NCBI RefSeq assembly: GCF_001586255.1
Contig: NZ_CP014544.1
Coordinates: 961,501 to 1,025,500 of the forward strand
DNA: 64,000 nt
Source of the DNA: Zhongshania aliphaticivorans
GTDB lineage: Bacteria; Pseudomonadota; Gammaproteobacteria; Pseudomonadales; Spongiibacteraceae
Direction of reading: 5' to 3'
In this document: positions 58,092 to 64,000 of the stretch, one piece after another
Layout of the letters: each line of letters opens with the position of its first letter
How positions within the stretch are numbered: position 1 is the first letter of the stretch
The notes under the pieces: model-generated
Database searches by the model: none
The model's input: the letters and a program-made list of their open reading frames with translations, nothing else
Told to the model about the DNA's origin: nothing
Program-made: the position numbers and the translations under genes

Positions 58092-59903
58092 ATGAATAAT
58101 AAGGGGAATATGCGACTAACCCTGATTGCTGCGGGGGTTATGTCAGCGGGAGCGCTAACGGCTTGCTTTAACGACGAATCAGCGAAAGTTGTCCGGCCAG
58201 TCGAGGACAGCCTATTTGTGGTGCGCTTAGTGGATGAAAAGCGTCAGCCGATTTCGGGCACTATTCAAATTGAAGACCAGGATGGCGGGCCTAATGATGC
58301 TGCGCGGTTCTCGTCGGTCAATGACGATGTTTCCAAAGTTAGCTATACCGCGGGTGCGAATGGTATTGTCTTTCTCGATTTGGTGAGCTCCTCAGACTTG
58401 ATTAAGAACGACCCACTTGATGTTGTTTTTGTGGGTTCGGCGTCTGGCTATATCGCCAGCAGTAAATTGGGCTCGTATACCGCTTCTGGTCAGTATGCGG
58501 AGACCATTATATTAACCTCCAAAACCGCCGCGGCGACAACGCCAACGGCATATAAATCGGTGGTTGGTAATGCAACGGTTTCCGGTGGTATAGCAACTAA
58601 TGATACAGATTTAGTGCTGACGACAGACAAGCGTGCCGCCGGTGCTGGCCAGGCAGCGGTAAAGGGTACGGCGAAAGTCAGAATTCCTGCAGGTACTCAA
58701 ATGTCCTTGGCGGACGGCACTGCGCCTGCCCCCGGCCCTATTACGCTGGAAACGGTCTATTTTGACAATGATACCGACCCTGCAGTAACCCCTGCTGACG
58801 GCGCCCTTGCGCTTTTTCCCGGTGGCTTAACAGGTATGCAGGTCAGTGGTCAGAATCCGGGATCAATGGCATCGGCTGGTTTTGCGGCAATTGAGTTACG
58901 TGACTCAGCGGGTAAGCTGATCACCAAATTTAATGGCCAAAAAGTTGAAGTTGAAATGGTCATCCCCGATGGCACTCCTTACCCTTCTGGATCCACCGTT
59001 GGCCAGGATGTAGACAGCAATAGCGTTGTGTCTGCAGGCGATACTGTGCCGGTATGGTCTTATGATGAGATTAAGGGCAGGTGGACCGCTCAGCTTGATG
59101 CTCAGGGCGCCCAGCAAATTGCGACGGTTCAAACGCGTACCGTTGGTGGTCAGCCAGAGTTATTTGTTACGTTTACCTCGGATCACTTAAGCTACTTTAA
59201 CCTCGATTTTTACTTCAATACCTGCGCATCAGGTGCTGACGGCACGGTCTCAGTCGTTGATAAAAATGGTGTGCCGAATAATAGAACCCTAAATTTGTAC
59301 CTAAAACTGGCCGTTGGAAGCGGTGGTTGGGCGAATGACTCAGCGTCCGTGACGTCTTCATTCGATGTCTATAATTTGCCGAGCTTTGCGGTTAGTGTTG
59401 GGGCAGTTGATCCGGCTAACCCTGGTGTGGGGGTTGCTACTTTTACGCCGAGTGGCGGCGCAGCGTCAGCGGCTGCGACAAGCGGGGCATTGGCTGGCTA
59501 TGCGGCGGCGGGTACCTGCAATTTAATCGGCGGTGTTGTGAAGTTGAATGTAGAAAACGGGGGTACCGTTGCCCCAGTCCCGGTCAATCTTGAAATCAAG
59601 ACAAGGGCTGCATGTGCTAATATCGCTGGCCAATATGAAGCGGTTGCCGCCAGTGGCGCAATTAGCTCAGGCTCAAACTTTACATCATTCAGCACGTCTG
59701 CAAGCGGAAGTTATACCGCGTCGATTTTTGCTGCTCCGACCTACACGATTACTGTGGCAGGAAATGGCAGCGAAGCAACGGCGGGGCCTAACAAAGGTAA
59801 TACGTTTACTAATCCCTTGGTGTTAACGCTGGGCACTAAAACCTGTGCGACAGGTGGCACGGGCGGTACGGGTGGTACCGGTGGCAGCGGCGGTACGCTT
59901 TAA
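58092..59903 (+). CDS. Large lipoprotein with Gly-Gly-Thr tail (second of two)
   Basis: 603 residues, not recognised. The signal peptide has lipobox LTAC (Cys25), exactly the position in its neighbour, and both continue CFND. Predicted all-beta segments follow, including an Ig/CNA-B-like start (FVVRLVDEKRQPISGTIQI) and FTSDHLSYFNLDFYFNTC. Several paired Cys lie in the last third. It ends GGTGGTGGTGGSGGTL. The GTG at 58080 is in frame, but ATG 58092 has GGTGG at better distance. A terminator follows, so each lipoprotein is transcribed on its own. Confidence 0.85.
   Translation: MNNKGNMRLTLIAAGVMSAGALTACFNDESAKVVRPVEDSLFVVRLVDEKRQPISGTIQIEDQDGGPNDAARFSSVNDDVSKVSYTAGANGIVFLDLVSSSDLIKNDPLDVVFVGSASGYIASSKLGSYTASGQYAETIILTSKTAAATTPTAYKSVVGNATVSGGIATNDTDLVLTTDKRAAGAGQAAVKGTAKVRIPAGTQMSLADGTAPAPGPITLETVYFDNDTDPAVTPADGALALFPGGLTGMQVSGQNPGSMASAGFAAIELRDSAGKLITKFNGQKVEVEMVIPDGTPYPSGSTVGQDVDSNSVVSAGDTVPVWSYDEIKGRWTAQLDAQGAQQIATVQTRTVGGQPELFVTFTSDHLSYFNLDFYFNTCASGADGTVSVVDKNGVPNNRTLNLYLKLAVGSGGWANDSASVTSSFDVYNLPSFAVSVGAVDPANPGVGVATFTPSGGAASAAATSGALAGYAAAGTCNLIGGVVKLNVENGGTVAPVPVNLEIKTRAACANIAGQYEAVAASGAISSGSNFTSFSTSASGSYTASIFAAPTYTITVAGNGSEATAGPNKGNTFTNPLVLTLGTKTCATGGTGGTGGTGGSGGTL
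59853..59894 (+). repeat. 9-bp GGT-coding tandem repeat, second lipoprotein
   Basis: Same design as 57703-57756, with different third-position bases. Confidence 0.75.
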
Positions 59904-59921
59904 TATTAAACGGTGGTTTTT

Positions 59922-59951
59922 AAGGGTGGCTATATAGCCACCCTTTTTTTT
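59922..59951 (+). terminator. Rho-independent terminator after the second lipoprotein
   Basis: A 9-bp stem AAGGGTGGC/GCCACCCTT with loop TATATA and eight T. Confidence 0.92.
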
Positions 59952-59998
59952 GCGTTAAACTTAGCGCAAAATTTATATTAAAAAATGAGAGGTTTCCC

Positions 59999-62119
59999 TT
60001 GAAAAGGAATATTGGTGCTGGACTGTTAACGGCCGTATCAACGCTTGCATTTGCGCAAGGGAATATGAATATGCAAGGTGTGAGCGGCCTATTAAACGTG
60101 CCAGACGCCTCGGTGCTAGAATACGGCACAGCGACAATTGCTTGGGATAATCAGGTCGATGGTCGTTTTGCTCGGCCGCGAACACTGAATGACACCGGCA
60201 ATGATATCAATTTTGCAGCCGGGGCCTTTCCCCATTTTGAGATGGTGGGGCGCAATGTGTCACCTGAGACTACTTCAGGAGGCTCAGACTTATCATTTAA
60301 TATTAAATTACAACTCCCTTGGGAGTTGCTGCCGGGGCTTAATTTCGCCATTGGTGAAATGGATTTTGGTGGTTCGGTTAACGAATACGATACCAAGTAT
60401 GCGGTAGCAACGTGGCAATATGGCCCCATTCGCACGACCCTCGGCGCGGGTACTTACGACGGTCGAGTTGAAGGCACCGGTCGATTAGATGGGATTTATG
60501 GCGGTGTAGAATTTGCGGCTACAGATTGGTTAAGCGTAATACTGGAAGATGACGCCTACTCAATGAATACCGGTATTCGGTTGTCAACGCCAGAACACTG
60601 GTTGCCGGGTGGCTGGCAAGCATCGATGTTGTGGATGTATTCTGCCGAAGAAGGCGTAGACGATCGCCAAGATTGGTATGGCTTTAATGTCAAAATACCC
60701 TTAGCGGCAGAGTATGCACGGGTTTTACCAAAAGATCGGCCACGTTCTGAGGCCGTACTTAATTCCTCGTATGTTATTACCGAGAGTTACGGTAATGACG
60801 AATTATTAGCCAATAACCCCTTGCTTGCGCCACCCACGGCCTCGCCAGCGGAAGCGATGTCACGTTTAGACGCGGTGAATGGCGAGAAAGCACTGCATGA
60901 TCGTTTTGTTGCGGCTAATTTTGAGCAAGTGCGGGTGCAAAAATACGGTCGTGAGTGGGTCATCGCTTTTGAAAATGTGCAATACAATGCTAATGACATT
61001 GATGCTCTAGGTGTTGCCGCGGGTGTTGCGGCCATGTCGCTTCCCGATGGTGACCGCTTTTATTTGCAGCTAGAAAAATACGGCGTTGCTACCTTTGGTT
61101 TAGGTGGCGAAGTTGTCGCATGGAAGGCCTTTTTAAGGGGTAATGGCGCTATTCCCGATTCAGAGATGGTGACCGCCCCAGCAAATAGACTTCGGCGCCG
61201 CAGCGCAGACGGCGGGATTTTTGCTGCAAGTATAAAAAACAGCATCGATTATTTAGCTTTCAGACCTGATGTGCGTATTCGCCCTATTTTGTCGTCAACT
61301 GTGGGAACGGAGTACGGTGTTTTTGATTACTCCTTAGCTGCACGAGCGGATGTGGTTTTGCCGCTGTGGCGAGGTGCTGCCTTTAATGTCAGCCGCGACT
61401 GGAATGTTAACGATACGAAAGACTTCACTCGCGAAGGGATTTATGGCGGTGTTTTTTACAATCAGCGGGTAACGGAAGGTGTTAAAGACCGTATCTTTAG
61501 TCAGACTTTCCGTCATGGGCAAGGCTTTACCAGCATGATTTCTTATGGTCGTTTCTATGGTTCAGTCGACGGCGCATCGCTTGAAAGTCGCTGGGAACCC
61601 GGCGATGGCCGTCACCGTTTTAAAATTATAGCCACTGATTTTGAAGAGAAGCAGCGCCCAGAAAATACCCATAACGCGCGCTTGTGGTCTTATCGTTATT
61701 TTGCGCAAAGTATTAATACTTCAGTTGATATTACGGGGGGCGATTTCTATAACGAAGATTCGGGCTACCGACTGGAGTTTACTCAGCATGTTGGTGATGT
61801 CAGGTTGCATCTTTTGTACAAAAAGTCTGAAGATAACGCCTTTGCAACCTTGGGTTTTACGATTCCCTTAACGCCGCGCAAGGGTATGACCCGAGTTGCT
61901 GGTGTGCATGTTGAAGGTCAGGCTAACTGGGCCTATGGTATTACCACCATTCTTGGCGAGCAGGGCAATCGCTTAGTGTTTGGGCCGAATATTATTCCTA
62001 CCGTTTATAATGATTTGCGTAATACCTATTTCAGTGGCGATCGCCTAAATGCTGCTTATATCCGGGCTAACCAAGAACGCTTGGTTGACGCATGGCAGCG
62101 CTACGGTGAGAGCAAATAA
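59999..62119 (+). CDS. YjbH/GfcD-like outer-membrane protein
   Basis: 706 residues with a signal peptide (cleavage near AFA-QG). It starts with the family-like segment GVSGLLNVPDASVLEYGTA and has many alternating beta strands with aromatic ends. Recurrent segments are FGGSVNEYDTKYAVATWQYG, IYGGVEFAATDWLSV and, later, IYGGVFYNQRVTEGVKDRI. These fit YjbH-type beta-barrel proteins of exopolysaccharide or capsule export. The start is TTG 59999 with GAGAGG 8 nt before; the nearby ATG is out of frame. No other polysaccharide gene is in the window. Confidence 0.8.
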   Translation: MKRNIGAGLLTAVSTLAFAQGNMNMQGVSGLLNVPDASVLEYGTATIAWDNQVDGRFARPRTLNDTGNDINFAAGAFPHFEMVGRNVSPETTSGGSDLSFNIKLQLPWELLPGLNFAIGEMDFGGSVNEYDTKYAVATWQYGPIRTTLGAGTYDGRVEGTGRLDGIYGGVEFAATDWLSVILEDDAYSMNTGIRLSTPEHWLPGGWQASMLWMYSAEEGVDDRQDWYGFNVKIPLAAEYARVLPKDRPRSEAVLNSSYVITESYGNDELLANNPLLAPPTASPAEAMSRLDAVNGEKALHDRFVAANFEQVRVQKYGREWVIAFENVQYNANDIDALGVAAGVAAMSLPDGDRFYLQLEKYGVATFGLGGEVVAWKAFLRGNGAIPDSEMVTAPANRLRRRSADGGIFAASIKNSIDYLAFRPDVRIRPILSSTVGTEYGVFDYSLAARADVVLPLWRGAAFNVSRDWNVNDTKDFTREGIYGGVFYNQRVTEGVKDRIFSQTFRHGQGFTSMISYGRFYGSVDGASLESRWEPGDGRHRFKIIATDFEEKQRPENTHNARLWSYRYFAQSINTSVDITGGDFYNEDSGYRLEFTQHVGDVRLHLLYKKSEDNAFATLGFTIPLTPRKGMTRVAGVHVEGQANWAYGITTILGEQGNRLVFGPNIIPTVYNDLRNTYFSGDRLNAAYIRANQERLVDAWQRYGESK

Positions 62120-62146
62120 TGACTTACCTTGTTAAGGGTGCTGAGT

Positions 62147-62830
62147 TTGAAATCTAAGCACTACTTTATTGCTGGCACTGACACGGATGTGGGCAAAACG
62201 CTAATAGCCTGCGGCATTTTAGGTGCCGCAGCTAAGCTGGGTTTAAAAACGCTAGCCATAAAGCCGGTTGCCGCAGGTGCTGAGCAAAGCGCCGACGGCT
62301 TGCGTAATAGCGATGCGCTCATGTTGATGGCGGCAATGACCGAGTCATTGCCCTATGCGCAGGTGAATCCGGTATTGCTAGCGCCGCCAATTGCACCGCA
62401 TATTGCCGCTGAGCAAGCTGGTCGGCGCCTTAGTGTGTCGCAATTGGCTGGGTTTTGTCGCGGCGTGATGATGCGCAAGGCCGATTTGGTATTGATCGAG
62501 GGTGCAGGCGGTTGGCGCGTTCCCTTAAATCAGCGAGAAATGCTGTCTGGTCTAGCGATCGAATTGCAAACACCGGTGATCTTGGTAGTTGGCATGAAGC
62601 TGGGCTGTATTAATCATGCTGTACTTACCGCTGAAGCAATCCAAGCTGACGGTCTGCTTATTGCTGGTTGGGTTGCAAATAAACTTGACGCTGAAATGGC
62701 GTGTTTTGATGAAAACTTGGCGACACTTCGCCAGCTGTTACCCGCCCCCTGTCTGGGTGTGGTGCCTAATTTAGCTCGGCCAGACCCCGCGCTGGTAGCT
62801 GAATGTCTCGATATCTCTCTTCTCGCCTAG
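62147..62830 (+). CDS. bioD: Dethiobiotin synthetase
   Basis: 227 residues, an ATP-dependent carboxylase closing the ureido ring. The P-loop is GTDTDVGKT, with KPVAAGAE, LIEGAGGWRVPL and the late VGVVPNLARP-like end. TTG 62147 is chosen because AAGGG lies 8 nt before and the family begins a few residues before the P-loop; TTG 62129 and GTG 62138 are in frame. It starts 27 nt after the YjbH-like gene and is separated from bioHC by 5.8 kb. Confidence 0.95.
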   Translation: MKSKHYFIAGTDTDVGKTLIACGILGAAAKLGLKTLAIKPVAAGAEQSADGLRNSDALMLMAAMTESLPYAQVNPVLLAPPIAPHIAAEQAGRRLSVSQLAGFCRGVMMRKADLVLIEGAGGWRVPLNQREMLSGLAIELQTPVILVVGMKLGCINHAVLTAEAIQADGLLIAGWVANKLDAEMACFDENLATLRQLLPAPCLGVVPNLARPDPALVAECLDISLLA

Positions 62831-63134
62831 CGACCGGCCCTGACGGCCTGTTATAAGCGCTACACAATTTTCGTCTTCTCCCTGTGTCATGATGAAATGT
62901 CAGCTATGCTGATGCCTATGCTTAACGATTTGCGCTGGAAATACTTCTGGGGTGTTCATTAAACGTACCGTGAAAATTCTGCATTAATCGACCTAATATT
63001 CAATGTCATTGACCTAAATGACTTTTCTGTACATCCAAAAACACTTGCAAGACGTAATAAAAGCGCTATAGTTGTCACTGTCAACATTGCCCGGCAGGCA
63101 CTGCCGCGGCCACCATGCACATGAGGTCATTACC
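62831..63134. other. 304-bp upstream region of the acyl-CoA dehydrogenase
   Basis: It carries a promoter (63045-63072) and an inverted repeat GTCATT-N6-AATGAC (63005-63022) just upstream, a possible regulator site. Otherwise no gene is visible. Confidence 0.5.
63045..63072 (+). promoter_or_regulatory. Sigma-70-type promoter for acyl-CoA dehydrogenase
   Basis: TTGCAA (63045-63050), 16-nt spacer, TATAGT (63067-63072), about 60 nt upstream of the start codon. Confidence 0.6.
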
Positions 63135-64000
63135 ATGCCGCAATACACAGCTCCGCTCCGCGATATTAATTTCGTGTTAAAAGATGTACTTAAGAGCGAT
63201 AAACATTTCGCCAGTCTCGCTACTCGTGAAGAGGTCAGTGAAGACTTAATGGACGCCATTATTAGTGAAGGCGCCAAGTTTTCTGAAAATGTTCTTTCTC
63301 CGCTGAACCAGCCTGGTGATCAAGAAGGTTGTACTTGGTCTGAAGACGGTGTCAAAACCCCTAAGGGTTTTAAAGAAGCCTATCAGCAATATGCTGAAGG
63401 TGGTTGGCCGTCAATGACTGCGAACCCTGAGTTTGGCGGTCAAGGCTTGCCGAATTCTTTGGGCTTAGTTGTCACCGAAATGGTCAGCTCTGCTTGCTGG
63501 TCTTGGGGAATGTACACGGGCTTGTCGCAGTCTGCCGCGCGTTTGCTTGAAGTCTACGCCAGCGACGAATTGCAGCAGACGTATTTAGGTAAAATGACTG
63601 AAGGTACTTGGGGCGGCACTATGTGTTTAACCGAGTCCCACTGCGGTTCAGACCTTGGTCTGTTGCGCACTAAAGCCGAGGCCAATGCCGACGGTAGTTA
63701 CAATGTTACCGGCACCAAGATTTTCATCTCGGGTGGCGAGCACGACATGATGGAGAATATTATCCATTTGGTGCTGGCCCGGGTTGAAGGCGCGCCAGAA
63801 GGCACTAAGGGTATTTCACTGTTTGTTGTGCCTAAGTTCCTGCCTGATGAAAATGGTGAAGTTGGTGAGCGCAATGGCGTGCACTGTGGCAGCATCGAAC
63901 ACAAAATGGGTATTAAAGCGTCTGCTACCTGTGTAATGAATTTCGACAGCGCTAAAGGCTTTTTGGTTGGCGAAGAAAATCGCGGCTTGAATGCCATGTT
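63135..64000 (+). CDS. Acyl-CoA dehydrogenase, N-terminal part (cut by window edge)
   Basis: The first ~288 residues are present. They start MPQYTAPLRDINFVL, the N-terminal extension of the long acyl-CoA dehydrogenase group that includes DmdC-like enzymes. The core shows GGWPSMTANPEFGGQGLP, MCLTESHCGSDLGLL (flavin/substrate loop), GTKIFISGGEHDM and HKMGIKASATC. These flavoenzymes make the 2,3-double bond of acyl-CoA. GAGG lies 8 nt before ATG 63135. The C-terminal catalytic part is outside the window, so the substrate cannot be judged. Confidence 0.92.
   Translation, partial: MPQYTAPLRDINFVLKDVLKSDKHFASLATREEVSEDLMDAIISEGAKFSENVLSPLNQPGDQEGCTWSEDGVKTPKGFKEAYQQYAEGGWPSMTANPEFGGQGLPNSLGLVVTEMVSSACWSWGMYTGLSQSAARLLEVYASDELQQTYLGKMTEGTWGGTMCLTESHCGSDLGLLRTKAEANADGSYNVTGTKIFISGGEHDMMENIIHLVLARVEGAPEGTKGISLFVVPKFLPDENGEVGERNGVHCGSIEHKMGIKASATCVMNFDSAKGFLVGEENRGLNAM

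Overview
The window looks like a chromosomal segment of a marine-type gammaproteobacterium. Gene order follows the Pseudomonas/Cellvibrio pattern: rpsF-rpsR-(membrane protein)-rplI-dnaB, ubiE-ubiJ-ubiB-hisI-hisE-tatABC, pilMNOPQ-aroK-aroB, gltBD and hemE. A fused BioH-BioC protein and a gene pair resembling phage lambda O and P beside radA make Cellvibrionales (for example a Spongiibacteraceae-like genus) the best guess. That placement is inference from gene content; no rRNA is present.

Layout. 1-3.0 kb: the end of a PQQ-dependent dehydrogenase, a small unknown protein, an intact ISL3-family insertion sequence with 8-bp target duplication, and a tRNA-Leu(CAG). 3-10.3 kb: RNA and ribosome genes (rnr, rlmB, rpsF, rpsR, rplI) and the replicative helicase dnaB. 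10.3-15.8 kb, minus strand: ubiquinone synthesis, histidine synthesis and the Tat translocase. 15.8-17.6 kb: an overlapping gene pair that probably encodes helicase-loading factors domesticated from a lambdoid phage. 17.7-35.7 kb: radA, PBP1A, the type IV pilus alignment and secretin complex, shikimate genes, glutamate synthase and hemE. 35.7-45.3 kb: assorted housekeeping and hypothetical genes, a TetR regulator with an ABC exporter, and an Rnk-like protein. 45.3-49 kb: a Tat-exported molybdopterin hydroxylase with its 2Fe-2S subunit and a cytochrome c. 48.8-52.4 kb: srkA, modC, modB and comF. 52.4-62.8 kb: biotin genes bioB, bioF and bioHC, then a 5.8-kb block of two lipoproteins and a YjbH-like outer-membrane protein, then bioD. 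63.1 kb to the end: the start of an acyl-CoA dehydrogenase.

Connections. The molybdenum hydroxylase needs molybdate uptake (modBC, with no modA here) and Tat export (tatABC). BioB, BioF, BioHC and BioD cover biotin synthesis except BioA, under a good BirA-type operator. DnaB and its probable loaders lie about 6 kb apart.

The least explained parts are four. (1) Two lipoproteins share the same anchor sequence and the same Gly-Gly-Thr C-terminal tail, next to a YjbH-like barrel, inside a split biotin locus. (2) Palindromic heptamer arrays (GTCNGAC) lie at two intergenic sites and reach into gene ends. (3) The lambda O/P-like pair overlaps by 92 nt. (4) There are structured leaders upstream of the molybdenum hydroxylase and of the first lipoprotein.
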